A stretch of 64,000 nt of DNA from Woeseiaceae bacterium. GTDB lineage: Bacteria > Pseudomonadota > Gammaproteobacteria > Steroidobacterales > Woeseiaceae. Positions 26,167 through 35,817 of this stretch are shown here, piece by piece (the stretch's first letter is position 1; each line of letters begins with the position of its first letter). Below the pieces are notes generated by a model. It was given only the letters and a program-made list of their open reading frames with translations, had not been told where the DNA came from and made no database searches. The translations under genes were made by a program, and so were the position numbers. The stretch is taken from the NCBI GenBank assembly GCA_024640315.1, contig JAHEFF010000003.1:87963-151962 (forward strand). Reading direction: 5' to 3'.

Positions 26167-27633
26167 ATGAACTCAAGATCGTACTTCCTTGCCACCATCT
26201 GCCTGCTGCTTGCTGCCGACACCTGGGCCAGTTACGCAATTTATATAGGCAAGAACCTGACAGCCGATGGCAGCGTGATGATTGGCGGGTCGGGCGACGA
26301 GGTGTCCAGTCACTGGCTAGAGGTCATTCCGGCCAGAGAGCATCCGCCCGGCGCAATGATCACCGTCGGGGTCACCGCCGATGCGTTCATGCCGGGCCGG
26401 TTTATGGAGATTCCGCAGGCGCGCAAAACCAATCGTTACCTGACGATGAACTATTCCGAGTACGAGGGCTTCCCGCCGCCACTGACAAACGGTGGTCTCA
26501 ACGAACACAATGTGGCCGGGCGGGATGTCTGGTCACCATCGCGACCGGAACTGGTCGAAATGACGCCGAACCCGCAGACCGGTCCGCAATACAGTGACTT
26601 GTCGAGAATCGCGATGGAACGTGCGCGTACTGCACGTGAGGCCGTCGAAATTATCGGCGCCCTGATTGACGAGCATGGCTACTCGACCTACGGCGGCAAC
26701 TCGCACATGTTTGCCGATGAGAACGAAGGCTGGGTGCTGCTGAACTTCGCGGGCGGCAAGGGGTTGTGGATTGCAGAACGCCTCGGCCCCGATGACATAC
26801 GCATGTCTTATCCCGGCTACATTCAGGACATACCGCTGAATCTCCAGGACAGCGACGACTATATGGGTTCCGGCAATTTCATCAGCTTTGCCGTGGAGCA
26901 GGGCTGGTACGACCCGGAGGGCAACGAGCCATTCAATGTGACCAGGGTCTATGGCGTTGACGAAGAACGCTACCCGCGCGGCGACATGGAGAAAGAACTC
27001 AGGGCGGCTGCGCCGATCGACCTGCGCGCCATGATGAATGCGGTTCGCGATCCGCGAATTTCGAAGGACTCGACCGGCTACGGGCAGGTTGCGGCCCTGG
27101 CGAACAACGGGCGCCCGGAAATGAACCTGCTCTGGATTGCACCAACCGGGTCGGTTACGTCGCCGTTCATACCGTACCGGATCGGCGTGCAGAACATTGC
27201 GCCTCAGTTCGGCAAGCACCGCTACCTGACCAAGGGTGAGGCGACCGGCTTCGTCACTCCCGACTGGCAAATCCAGGAAGCCACCGAGTTTGCCGGCCGG
27301 ACCTTCAAGCGGCTCATGTACTTCACCTGCGAGCATCCGGAAAAATTCCTGCCTGAGGTGAACGAAGCGTTAACCGCTTTCGAGAATCGCCTGATCGCCG
27401 AGCAGGAGACAGTCGTCGAGACAGCGGAGTTGCTTTTCGAGGCCGGAAAACCCGGGCTGGCAAAACGTTACCTGACAGATTACAGCTGGCAAAGCGGCGC
27501 GGAAGGCCTGCGGCTTGGCAACGCTTTACTGGCCAGCATCGAGGCGCGCACGGCGCTTCTCTATGGCTTGCGGGTACCGCAGGGAGACGTGGTCAGCCGC
27601 CTGAGCTATGACCGCGTCGACTGTCTGCCGTGA
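26167..27633 (+). CDS. exported C69-family (PepD-like) Ntn hydrolase with Ser in place of the N-terminal Cys
   Basis: A 488-residue protein with a clean signal peptide (FLATICLLLAADTWA). It is followed by the start of a C69 dipeptidase domain: SYAIYIGKNLTADGS, where typical members have CTT(I/F)xVGKxAxxDGS. Further C69 features include the NEHNVAGRDVW segment, [19 protein letters not shown] and YGGNSHMFADENEGWV. C69 enzymes are N-terminal-nucleophile hydrolases in which an exposed Cys attacks the peptide bond. Here signal cleavage after Ala21 would expose Ser22. Ntn hydrolases with Ser are known in other families, so activity is possible. ATG 26167 has GGGAGAGC upstream. It is divergent from dmdA and convergent with the BCCT gene. 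Confidence 0.83.
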   Translation: MNSRSYFLATICLLLAADTWASYAIYIGKNLTADGSVMIGGSGDEVSSHWLEVIPAREHPPGAMITVGVTADAFMPGRFMEIPQARKTNRYLTMNYSEYEGFPPPLTNGGLNEHNVAGRDVWSPSRPELVEMTPNPQTGPQYSDLSRIAMERARTAREAVEIIGALIDEHGYSTYGGNSHMFADENEGWVLLNFAGGKGLWIAERLGPDDIRMSYPGYIQDIPLNLQDSDDYMGSGNFISFAVEQGWYDPEGNEPFNVTRVYGVDEERYPRGDMEKELRAAAPIDLRAMMNAVRDPRISKDSTGYGQVAALANNGRPEMNLLWIAPTGSVTSPFIPYRIGVQNIAPQFGKHRYLTKGEATGFVTPDWQIQEATEFAGRTFKRLMYFTCEHPEKFLPEVNEALTAFENRLIAEQETVVETAELLFEAGKPGLAKRYLTDYSWQSGAEGLRLGNALLASIEARTALLYGLRVPQGDVVSRLSYDRVDCLP

Positions 27634-27670
27634 CGTTTGCTCCCCATCCGCACGACTGACAGGTTTCGCG

Positions 27671-29233
27671 CTATCGCGTTTCGGCACGCTCTTCGCGCAA
27701 CCCTTTCAACAAGCCGGCGGACATCAGTAGCAGGACAACGCCAAACGGCAGCGCAATGGATATCGTCATCGATTGCAGTGAGTTGATGCCGCCTCCCAGC
27801 ATCAGGGCGACCGCCACAAGGCCCGCCAGCAAACACCAGAAGACCCGTTGCCGAACGGGTGAGTCCATCTTGCCGCCCGCCGTGATGATGTCCATAACGA
27901 GCGAGCCCGAATCGGCAGACGTGATGAAGAATATCGCGATCAGGAATACGGTGACTGTTGAGACCACGGAGGCGAAGGGCAAACCTTCCAGCATCTTGAA
28001 TAGCGCCAGCTCGGGCACGGACTCGGCAACGCTCCGATTGCCTTCCGTGAGCAGTTGATCGAGGGCCGTACCACCAAATGTGGCCATCCAGATCAGCCCG
28101 ATCAGTGTCGGTATGAATAGAGCCCAGATGATGAATTCACGGACGGTTCGGCCATAGCTGATGCGGGCGATGAACATGCCGACGAACGGGGACCAGGAAA
28201 TCCACCACGCCCAATAGAAGATCGTCCAGCCGTGCAGGAACGCTGTATCCTCGCGATCCACCCAGTTGCTTAGAGCCGGCAGAAACTTCAGATAGTCTGC
28301 AAAGGAATTGAAAATTGTGACGAGAATTGCCAGCGTTGGTCCGGCAATCAGCACGAAAAGCCAGAGCGCGGCCGCCATGCCCATATTGAGTTCACTCAGT
28401 CGCTTTACGCCCTTGTCGAGGCCGGCAACGACTGAGACCAGCGCAATACTGATGATGACGAAAATCAACACGACTTTGGTCGTGTTGCCGGCTGGCACAT
28501 CTAACAGGTAATTCAGTCCAGCCGCGATTTGCTCAGCGCCAAGTCCCAGCGAAACTGCGAGTCCGAACAGCGTTGCCAGGACCCCGACGATATCCACGAA
28601 GTGCCCGAATGGTCCCCAGACCTTGTTACCGAGCAGCGGGTAAAATGCGGATCGCAAGGTCAATGGCATGCCCCGATTGAAGCAGAAGAAGGCCAGCGAC
28701 AATCCGACAATGGCGTAAATCGCCCAGGCATGCAGACCCCAGTGAAAGATGGCCGCAGACATGCCGGCGGCCCTGGCCGTCGCTGTGTCTGCGGGGTCAA
28801 TTCCCAGCGGGGCATTGAGCGTGTGCGTGACCGGTTCCAGGACACCGAAGAACATCAGACCAATGCCGACCCCGGCGGCAAACAACATCGAGAGCCAGCC
28901 GGGATAACCATAGCGAGGCCTCGCGTCGACGCCGCCAAGACGCACTCGTCCGAGTCGGGAAAACGCCACCGCCATGCAGAACAGAACCAGAAAGTTGGCC
29001 GAGATCAGAAAGAACCAGTCAAAGGTCGTCGTGATCCATGTCCTTACATCCGCAAAGAAGATTGCCGCCTGCTGCTGAAACAGCAACGTGCCCGCAACGA
29101 CAGTGACCGCAAGTACGGCGGATATCATGAATACCGGATTATGAATATCGAAGCCCAGTGCCTGGATATTGTGCTCGCCGACTTCGTGACCGATGTCTGC
29201 CGTGTTTTTGGTGTTTTTCGGTTCGGTGACCAA
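27671..29233 (-). CDS. BCCT-family betaine/choline/carnitine transporter
   Basis: About 520 residues with twelve hydrophobic segments and the canonical BCCT motifs. These are the glycine-rich helix AGVGIGLMFFGVLEP (the Na+/betaine type rather than the CaiT type), the HWGLHAWAIYA region, and the signature FYWAWWISWSPFVGMFIARISYGRTVRE. No ATG is available. The frame begins at TTG 29305, but TTG 29233 has GGAAGG about 9 bases upstream and is my choice. It is transcribed away from the MttB operon, sharing a 282-base region with it. Likely role: sodium-coupled uptake of glycine betaine or a related quaternary amine for the operon next door. Confidence 0.88.
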   Translation of the reverse strand: MVTEPKNTKNTADIGHEVGEHNIQALGFDIHNPVFMISAVLAVTVVAGTLLFQQQAAIFFADVRTWITTTFDWFFLISANFLVLFCMAVAFSRLGRVRLGGVDARPRYGYPGWLSMLFAAGVGIGLMFFGVLEPVTHTLNAPLGIDPADTATARAAGMSAAIFHWGLHAWAIYAIVGLSLAFFCFNRGMPLTLRSAFYPLLGNKVWGPFGHFVDIVGVLATLFGLAVSLGLGAEQIAAGLNYLLDVPAGNTTKVVLIFVIISIALVSVVAGLDKGVKRLSELNMGMAAALWLFVLIAGPTLAILVTIFNSFADYLKFLPALSNWVDREDTAFLHGWTIFYWAWWISWSPFVGMFIARISYGRTVREFIIWALFIPTLIGLIWMATFGGTALDQLLTEGNRSVAESVPELALFKMLEGLPFASVVSTVTVFLIAIFFITSADSGSLVMDIITAGGKMDSPVRQRVFWCLLAGLVAVALMLGGGINSLQSMTISIALPFGVVLLLMSAGLLKGLREERAETR

Positions 29234-29515
29234 GTCGAAGTGCCTTCCGAGTATCCTGTTGCCGCCACGCCGTTTGGCGCTCCGGTTTCGCTGACTGAGA
29301 AACAAGGATACCGCGCGGGGACTGGCATCTGTACCCGTCAGCCATCCAATAGTACCCGCTTGCCTGTTGCTGCCGAGAACTCAACCCGATTGGTGTCCTT
29401 TCCGGCCAGGCCGGTTGCCGCGCGAGACTGTGCCGAACCCCTTGTCTGGAACACACCAGCAGGTCAGAATCCGTTAGCTCTGCAAGACTTGCAGATCCGT
29501 ACAAGGCGCTACCTG

Positions 29516-31057
29516 ATGAGTGAAGGAACAAGAAGAAAAAAGTCTGCGGGCCGCAGTGCCAAGCGGGCAGCACGGCAAAACCTGCAGCAATCTACGGTCG
29601 CATTTATCGACCGTAAAATTCCCTATTACGAGGTGCTTGGCGAGGAAGCGCTGCAACAGATCGAGTACAACGCTGACACCGTGCTCGAGGAAATTGGCAT
29701 CGAGTTCAGGGACTTTCCCGAAGCCCTCGATTTGCTCAGGAAGGCCGGCGCAGATGTCGACGGTGTGCGCGTGCGTTTTCCACGCGGCATGTGCCGTTCG
29801 ATCATCCAGGCATCCGCCCCGTCGGAATTTACCCAGCACGCGCGAAATCCGGAACGGAATGTCATCATCGGCGGCGACCGCACCGTATTGGTGCCGTCGT
29901 ATGGCTCCCCTTTCGTCCGTGACCTCGACCATGGGCGACGCTACGCAACGCTTCAGGACTTTGAAAATTTCGTCAGGCTCGCCTATATGAGTTCAAGCCT
30001 GCACCATTCGGGAGGCACCGTTTGTGAGCCGGTCGATATCCCGGTCAACAAGCGTCACTTCGATATGATTTACAGCCATATCAAGTACAGCGACAAACCT
30101 TTCATGGGATCGGTCACTCACCCGGAACGTGCCCAGGATACGGTCAACATGGCGAAAGTCGTATTCGGTGAGGACTTTGTCGAACAGAATACGGTGGTGA
30201 CGAGCCTCATCAATGCCAACTCTCCAATGACATTCGATGCCACAATGCTGGGGGCCGCCACCGTTTACGCGCGCCATAATCAAGCCACGATGATCTCGCC
30301 GTTCCTGCTGGCCGGTGCGATGTCACCGGTGACGGTGGCGGGCACGGCAACGCAAATCCTCGCAGAGGCACTGGCTGGCATTGCCTATGTGCAGCTGGTC
30401 AGGCCGGGTGCGCCGGTAATATTCGGTACGTTCGCCGCAGCCGTTTCCATGCAGTCCGGTGCGCCGACATTTGGCACACCGGAACCAGCCCTTATCCTTT
30501 ACGTCGCTGCGGCGCTTGCGAGACGTTTGGGCCTTCCGTTTCGCAGCGGCGGCGGACTGTGCGCATCGAAAATACCCGATGCGCAGGCCGCCTACGAATC
30601 AGCCAACACCTTGCAGGCCTCTGCCCTTGCCGGCGTCAATTTTATGTTGCACACGGCGGGATGGCTCGAGGGCGGTCTCGTGATGAGTTACGAAAAATTC
30701 ATCATGGACGCGGACCAGGCGGGAATGATTGGGGCGTTCCTTCGAGGTGTCGATATGAGCGAGGATGGCCAGGCTATGGACGCCCTGCGTGAAGTCGGCC
30801 CGGGCTCACATTTCCTGGGTGCCGCGCACACCCGAGCGCATTTCGAGAAGGCGTTTTATCGCTCTAACATCGCGGACAACAACAGCTTCGAGCAATGGGA
30901 GGAGGACGGCGCGATGGATGCCGCGCGGCGCGCAAACGGCATCTGGAAATCGATGCTGCGGGACTATGAACCGCCGCCGCTGGACCCTGCCGTCGATGAG
31001 GCGCTCATTGACTACATCAGCCGCCGGAAGGCTGAGTTCCCGGATCAAAACTACTAG
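29516..31057 (+). CDS. MttB-family (trimethylamine methyltransferase-like) methyltransferase, non-pyrrolysine
   Basis: A 513-residue member of the MttB/MtgB superfamily, read without any in-frame TAG, so it lacks the pyrrolysine of archaeal MttB. Visible family segments are EALQQIEYNADTVLEEIGIEF, TPF-type LAGAMSPVTVAGT, GAPTFGTPEPAL, RRLGLPFRSGGGLCASK and GPGSHFLGAAHTRAHF. Studied non-Pyl members such as glycine betaine methyltransferase MtgB move a methyl from a quaternary amine to a cobalamin protein. First in an operon with DMG dehydrogenase and sarcosine oxidase, it could supply the missing glycine betaine to dimethylglycine step. No corrinoid protein or its reactivase is in the window. 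ATG 29516 is chosen; the open frame upstream to 28529 is antisense to the BCCT gene. Confidence 0.88.
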   Translation: MSEGTRRKKSAGRSAKRAARQNLQQSTVAFIDRKIPYYEVLGEEALQQIEYNADTVLEEIGIEFRDFPEALDLLRKAGADVDGVRVRFPRGMCRSIIQASAPSEFTQHARNPERNVIIGGDRTVLVPSYGSPFVRDLDHGRRYATLQDFENFVRLAYMSSSLHHSGGTVCEPVDIPVNKRHFDMIYSHIKYSDKPFMGSVTHPERAQDTVNMAKVVFGEDFVEQNTVVTSLINANSPMTFDATMLGAATVYARHNQATMISPFLLAGAMSPVTVAGTATQILAEALAGIAYVQLVRPGAPVIFGTFAAAVSMQSGAPTFGTPEPALILYVAAALARRLGLPFRSGGGLCASKIPDAQAAYESANTLQASALAGVNFMLHTAGWLEGGLVMSYEKFIMDADQAGMIGAFLRGVDMSEDGQAMDALREVGPGSHFLGAAHTRAHFEKAFYRSNIADNNSFEQWEEDGAMDAARRANGIWKSMLRDYEPPPLDPAVDEALIDYISRRKAEFPDQNY

Positions 31058-31076
31058 CAGACGGGCGAGTGAACGA

Positions 31077-31634
31077 ATGACCAGGAAAGTAGCATTTACC
31101 GCCATGGAGCATGGCACACAGGCAGACTACGACCTTATTGTTGCGGACGAAGCCGAGAAGAAAGGACAGCTCGCCGAAAGGGTCCTGGGCTGGCTTCGCG
31201 ATATGGATGGCGACTCGCCGTATCACATCACTCGCCTGGGTCATAGCCTGCAGTCGGCAACCCGCGCGGAGCGTGACGGGGCCGATGACGAGACCGTTAT
31301 TTGCGCGCTGCTGCATGACATCGGCGATATCCTGGCGCCTGCCAACCATTCCGAAGTCGCAGCAGCTCTGCTGGCGCCTTACGTCAGCGAAAAGAATCAC
31401 TGGATCGTCAAACACCACGGACTGTTCCAGGGCTACTACTGGTTCCAGTTCGTGGGTCTGGATCGTAACGCCCGCGATCGTTATCGCGATCACAAGTATT
31501 ATCAGGCCTGCGTCGACTTCTGCGCCAACTGGGATCAGCCGTCGTTTGACCCGGACTACGATACACTGCCTCTTGAGCATTTCGAAACGAGAGTCCGCGA
31601 GCTGTTCGACAGGGAGCCCAGGCCGTTCTCCTGA
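31077..31634 (+). CDS. HD-domain protein, candidate mixed-valent diiron oxygenase
   Basis: A 185-residue single-domain HD protein 19 bases after the MttB gene. Metal-ligand candidates occur in order: H56 (RLGHSLQ), H80-D81 (ALLHDIG), H91 (NHSE), H113/H114 (VKHHG) and later Asp residues (D147-D158). The H-HD-H-H-D order and a 24-residue gap between the first His and the HD pair fit HD-type mixed-valent diiron oxygenases such as PhnZ and TmpB. TmpB converts a trimethylammonium hydroxyphosphonate to glycine betaine. Ordinary HD phosphohydrolases share the HD pair, so this is an inference from pattern plus context. The start ATG 31077 is weakly supported; the alternative frame to 30765 overlaps mttB. 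Confidence 0.72.
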   Translation: MTRKVAFTAMEHGTQADYDLIVADEAEKKGQLAERVLGWLRDMDGDSPYHITRLGHSLQSATRAERDGADDETVICALLHDIGDILAPANHSEVAAALLAPYVSEKNHWIVKHHGLFQGYYWFQFVGLDRNARDRYRDHKYYQACVDFCANWDQPSFDPDYDTLPLEHFETRVRELFDREPRPFS

Positions 31635-31676
31635 AATTGCGTGGCGCAAAAAAAATATAACTAAAGAGTCAGTTGG

Positions 31677-34148
31677 ATGGGAAATAACGGATTGAAATCA
31701 GAGGCACGTGTCGTCGTCATCGGTGGTGGCGTAGTCGGTGTAAGTGCCCTCTACCATCTTGCCAGGAAGGGCTGGGGCGAAGACGTCGTATTGCTCGAAA
31801 AGGGCGAACTGACGTCGGGATCAACCTGGCACGCCGCCGGCCTTTTGCCACTTTTCAATATGAGTTACAGCGTGGGCCAGATTCACAAGTACTCCGTGAA
31901 TCTTTACAAGAAGCTCGAGGAAGAAACCGGCCAGCCGGTCGGCTTCAGCCAGGTTGGCAACCTGCGCCTGGCGATGAACGACGACCGAATGGATGAGTAT
32001 TATCAGTACGCGGCAACCGCCAAAACGATCGGCGTCGACGTCCGCTTTCTGACGCCTGCGGAAATTCAGAAACTCTGGCCAATGTGCAATATCGACGGAC
32101 TCGTCGGCGGCATCTTTCATCCGGATGACGGTTACATTCAGCCCGCCGACCTGACACAGGCACTGGCGAAAGGTGCACGCGCACGGGGTGCAACCATCTA
32201 TCGCAAGACGCACGTACTCGGTATTGAGCAGGCCTCGTCCGGCGCCTGGCTGGTCAGAACAGACAAAGGCGACATTCGCTGTGATCACGTCATCAGCGCG
32301 ACCGGCAACTATGCCCGAAAGACCGGCAACATGGTCGGCCTCGATATACCCGTGATTCCGGTCGAGCACCAGTTCATTGTGACCGAACCACACCCGGAAG
32401 TGCAGCGGCGCCATGCGAACGGCGAGCCGGAATTGGCTGTACTGCGCGAATCGGACGGCTCCTGGTACCTGCGCGAAGAAAACGGCGGCTTCATTCTCGG
32501 CCCGTACGAGCAGGGCGCGCCATGTTGTTACGTCGACGGTCCCGATCCGCGAGCCGAATACGAACTGTTCCAGGAAGACATCGATCGTCTCGCGCCACAC
32601 ATCGAGGCCGCCATGTCGCGCGTGCCGGCTTTCGGCGAGGTTGGCATCAAGCAAGTGTACAACGGCGCGATTGCCTATACGCCGGACGGCAGCCCGATCA
32701 TCGGCCCGGCCTGGGGTCTCGACAACTTCTGGCTGAATGAAGGCCACAGCTTCGGAATTACCGCAGCCGGCGGCGCCGGCTGGCAGCTCGCCGAGTGGAT
32801 TGTCGAGGGTGAACCGACCATCGACATGCTGGGCGTCGAGCCACGCCGTTTCGGCGATTACGCCACGAAGAAATACCTGATCGAAAAGAATGAGGAGGCG
32901 TATGCCAACGTCTTTGTCATTCACTATCCCGACGAAGAGCGGCCAGCGGGCCGACCGCTGCGCACTGCACCCTGCTATGAGCGTATGAAAGACCAGGGCG
33001 CTGTGTTCGGCCAGAAGTTCGGCTGGGAGCGGCCCAATTTTTTCGCCACCGACGGCATGGCACAGGAGGACGACTGGTCGTTTCGGCGCTCGAAGTGGTT
33101 CGAGGCCGTGCGCAAGGAAGTCGCCAATACGACAGAGAACGCCGGCCTCCTCGACATGACCGCATTTGCCAAATGCCGTCTGTCCGGTCCCGGCGCAGAA
33201 GAATTCCTCGATGAATTCGTTGCCAACAGCCTGCCGAGAAAAATTGGTGGTTTGACGTTGGCACATGCACTAAACGGAAACGGCGGGATCCACTCTGAAT
33301 TCACGATCAGGAGAGAGTCGGCTGACTCCTTTTACCTGGTCTCCGCCGGCGCGCTGCAGCGTCTCGATCATGACTACCTTTTGAAACACATGCCGGGAGA
33401 CGGTTCGGTTCAGTTCACGCAGCTCACAGGGACGATGGGCGTGCTCGTCATTGCCGGACCGAAATCCCGGCAGCTGCTACAACGCGTGACCGCTGCCGAT
33501 TTATCGAATGCAGCGTTTCCCTGGCTGACTGCGCAGGACATCGTGGTCGGTATGGCCCCGGCCAATGCCATGCGGGTCAACTACGTTGGCGAGCTCGGCT
33601 GGGAGTTACACCATCCGCTCGAATATCAGAATCATATTTTCGATACCTTGTTCGAGGCCGGCGAAGACCTGGGCCTGAAGCCGTTCGGCATCCGGGCGAT
33701 GGACTCGATGCGGCTCGAAAAGTCCTACCGCATGGTTGGAACAGAGCTCTCGATTGAGTACTCGGCCTACGAGTCTGCGATGGATCGCTTCGTCAAGGCG
33801 GATAAGGGTGATTTTCTCGGTCGCGATGCGTTGCTGGCATCAAGAGACGCCGGGCTCAATAACCTGCTCGTGACGCTCGAAGTGCACGATGTCGACGATG
33901 CCGATGCGCTGGGCAACAACGCGTTGCTGCAAGGCGGCGAGATTATCGGCCGGGCGACCGGCGGCGGTTTCGGCTTTCGTATCAACAAATCATTGGCCCT
34001 GGGGATGGTGAAGCCCGAGCTGGCCAAGCCGGGCACGGCGCTTGAAATTGAAATTCTCGGCAAGGTATACCCGGCGACGGTCGTACCGGATAGCCCGTTC
34101 GATCCAAAGAATGAACGATTGCGAGATAGCGGGGGCAATAATGAGTAA
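31677..34148 (+). CDS. dimethylglycine dehydrogenase-like FAD oxidoreductase fused to GcvT domain
   Basis: An 823-residue two-part enzyme. Residues about 10-400 are a DAO-type flavoprotein with VVVIGGGVVGVSALYHLAR and the covalent-FAD motif SGSTWHAAG (H52). A linker domain follows, then from about residue 430 a GcvT-like THF-binding half with GELGWELHHPLEY and GIRAMDSMRLEKSYR. Such enzymes oxidatively demethylate dimethylglycine (or sarcosine), passing the C1 unit to THF or releasing formaldehyde. It sits between the HD protein and the Gfa-like gene, whose start overlaps its stop by 8 bases. With soxBDAG downstream handling sarcosine, dimethylglycine is the most economical substrate. A paralogue begins at the left edge of the window. 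Confidence 0.88.
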   Translation: MGNNGLKSEARVVVIGGGVVGVSALYHLARKGWGEDVVLLEKGELTSGSTWHAAGLLPLFNMSYSVGQIHKYSVNLYKKLEEETGQPVGFSQVGNLRLAMNDDRMDEYYQYAATAKTIGVDVRFLTPAEIQKLWPMCNIDGLVGGIFHPDDGYIQPADLTQALAKGARARGATIYRKTHVLGIEQASSGAWLVRTDKGDIRCDHVISATGNYARKTGNMVGLDIPVIPVEHQFIVTEPHPEVQRRHANGEPELAVLRESDGSWYLREENGGFILGPYEQGAPCCYVDGPDPRAEYELFQEDIDRLAPHIEAAMSRVPAFGEVGIKQVYNGAIAYTPDGSPIIGPAWGLDNFWLNEGHSFGITAAGGAGWQLAEWIVEGEPTIDMLGVEPRRFGDYATKKYLIEKNEEAYANVFVIHYPDEERPAGRPLRTAPCYERMKDQGAVFGQKFGWERPNFFATDGMAQEDDWSFRRSKWFEAVRKEVANTTENAGLLDMTAFAKCRLSGPGAEEFLDEFVANSLPRKIGGLTLAHALNGNGGIHSEFTIRRESADSFYLVSAGALQRLDHDYLLKHMPGDGSVQFTQLTGTMGVLVIAGPKSRQLLQRVTAADLSNAAFPWLTAQDIVVGMAPANAMRVNYVGELGWELHHPLEYQNHIFDTLFEAGEDLGLKPFGIRAMDSMRLEKSYRMVGTELSIEYSAYESAMDRFVKADKGDFLGRDALLASRDAGLNNLLVTLEVHDVDDADALGNNALLQGGEIIGRATGGGFGFRINKSLALGMVKPELAKPGTALEIEILGKVYPATVVPDSPFDPKNERLRDSGGNNE

Positions 34149-34560
34149 CGCAAGCGGCGGCTGTTTGTGCGGCGCAGTCCGTTATGAGATCACGGGCAAG
34201 ATGCAGAAGGTTGTCTACTGCCACTGCGAGCAGTGCCGAAAGACCAGCGGACATTTTGTAGCGGCGACTGCTGTCGACCTCGACAAGCTGCAGCTCGTCG
34301 ATGATTCAGGACTCACCTGGTACCAGTCTTCCGACATAGCAGACCGCGGATTCTGCAATCAGTGCGGCTCGAGTATTTTTTGGCGGCCCGCCCACGGCAA
34401 ATATATGGCGGTCATGGCGGGCGCGATCGATGCACCTACGGGTCTCCGCAGTCACGAGCACATTCATACGGCCGATGCCTCTGATTACTATGAGATTTGC
34501 GACGGGCTGCCGCAATTTCCGCACGAGCATGAAGACCTGTGGGAAGAGAACGACAAGTGA
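34141..34560 (+). CDS. Gfa-like (DUF636/CENP-V) zinc protein
   Basis: A 139-residue protein of the glutathione-dependent formaldehyde-activating enzyme (GFA) family. Its zinc Cys clusters are visible: [16 protein letters not shown] and CNQCGSS. The start overlaps the DMG dehydrogenase stop by 8 bases and its own stop overlaps the soxB start, so it is translationally embedded between two formaldehyde-producing demethylases. Gfa was proposed to speed S-hydroxymethylglutathione formation, although the biochemical role of the family is debated. Context supports a part in formaldehyde handling. The frame extends to 34042 within the previous gene; ATG 34141 is preferred. Confidence 0.87.
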   Translation: MSNASGGCLCGAVRYEITGKMQKVVYCHCEQCRKTSGHFVAATAVDLDKLQLVDDSGLTWYQSSDIADRGFCNQCGSSIFWRPAHGKYMAVMAGAIDAPTGLRSHEHIHTADASDYYEICDGLPQFPHEHEDLWEENDK

Positions 34561-35804
34561 ATTACTCGGCTTTCAGCCTGTTGCGAAACGCACTGAGTCA
34601 CAATCGTGGCTGGCGCGAAGCCTGGCGCAGCCCGGAACCGAAGCGAAAGTATGACGTCATCATCGTTGGTGGCGGCGGTCACGGCCTGGCGACTGCCTAT
34701 TACCTCGCGAAGGAACATGGTGTACGCAATATCGCCGTCCTGGAGAAAGGCTGGATCGGTGGTGGCAACACAGGACGCAACACGACGATCGTCAGGTCGA
34801 ACTATCTGTGGACAGAGGCTTCCCTGCTCTATGAAAAATCGATGCAACTTTGGGAGGGGCTCAGCCAGGATCTGAATTACAACGTCATGTTCAGTCAGCG
34901 CGGCGTATACAACCTGGGCCATACGCTGCAGGACATGCGCGACATCGAACGACGGGTCAATGCCAACCGGCTGAATGGCATAGATGCCGAAGTCGTTAGC
35001 GCCGCAGAGCTCCGAAAATCGATTCCGTATCTCAACACGTCGCCGGAAGCACGCTATCCGATCATCGGCGCCTCGTTACAGCGGCGTGCCGGTGTTGCCC
35101 GCCATGACGCGGTCGCATGGGGATTTGCCCGCGCAGCCGACAAACTCGGTGTCGACATTATCGAGCAATGCGAAGTGACCGGCATTAACCGCGCCGGCGG
35201 CCGCGCCACCGGCGTAGAAACCACCCGCGGCACGATCGAAGCCGACAAGATAGGAGTCGTCGTTGCAGGTAACGCGAGTGTACTTGCCTCAATGGCCGAA
35301 TTGCGACTGCCGGTCGAGAGTCACCCGTTGCAGGCCTTTGTTTCGGAACCGCTGAAGCCGGTCCTTGATACCGTGGTCATGTCAAACGCGGTGCACGGCT
35401 ACATCAGCCAGTCGGACAAGGGAGAGCTCGTGATTGGGGCCGGCATCGATGCCTACACCGGTTACGGTCAGCGCGGAAGTTTTCCGACGATCGAACATGC
35501 CATGCAGGCCATTCTCGAGCTCTTCCCGGTTTTCAGTCGCGTGCGGATGTTGCGCATGTGGGGTGGCATCGTCGATGTTTGCCCGGACGCCTGCCCGATT
35601 ATCAGCAAGACGCCTGTTGACGGGCTCTATTTCAATTGTGGCTGGGGTACGGGCGGATTCAAGGCGACCCCGGGATCAGGCTGGGTATTTGCCCATACGA
35701 TTGCAGAGGACCGGCCACACGAGCTGAACGAAGCCTTCGACCTGAAGCGGTTCGAAACCGGCGCACTGATCGACGAGCACGGCGCTGCTGCGGTCGCTCA
35801 CTGA
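34557..35804 (+). CDS. soxB: heterotetrameric sarcosine oxidase, beta subunit
   Basis: A 415-residue flavoprotein almost colinear with known Sox[15 protein letters not shown], a Rossmann motif in [39 protein letters not shown], and [13 protein letters not shown]. The His of that last motif carries covalent FMN in studied homologues. It ends in [13 protein letters not shown]. It binds FAD and FMN and oxidises sarcosine to glycine in the alpha-beta-gamma-delta complex. GTG 34557 overlaps the Gfa stop (GTGA) and has GGGAAGAG upstream; the open frame begins slightly earlier at 34539. Gene order soxB-D-A-G is the usual one. Confidence 0.96.
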   Translation: MNYSAFSLLRNALSHNRGWREAWRSPEPKRKYDVIIVGGGGHGLATAYYLAKEHGVRNIAVLEKGWIGGGNTGRNTTIVRSNYLWTEASLLYEKSMQLWEGLSQDLNYNVMFSQRGVYNLGHTLQDMRDIERRVNANRLNGIDAEVVSAAELRKSIPYLNTSPEARYPIIGASLQRRAGVARHDAVAWGFARAADKLGVDIIEQCEVTGINRAGGRATGVETTRGTIEADKIGVVVAGNASVLASMAELRLPVESHPLQAFVSEPLKPVLDTVVMSNAVHGYISQSDKGELVIGAGIDAYTGYGQRGSFPTIEHAMQAILELFPVFSRVRMLRMWGGIVDVCPDACPIISKTPVDGLYFNCGWGTGGFKATPGSGWVFAHTIAEDRPHELNEAFDLKRFETGALIDEHGAAAVAH

Positions 35805-35817
35805 CAGGCGGGTTGAG

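Noticed and set aside
28529..29515. N-terminal extension of the MttB reading frame by 329 codons
   Set aside because: It is antisense to the clearly coding BCCT gene; the MttB homology and ATG begin at 29516.
31821..33266. 481-codon minus-strand frame opposite the DMG dehydrogenase gene
   Set aside because: It mirrors codon structure of a clear FAD enzyme; no motif of its own. Similar long antisense frames at 15115-16149, 18459-19454, 21577-22587 and 23153-24214 were rejected for the same reason.
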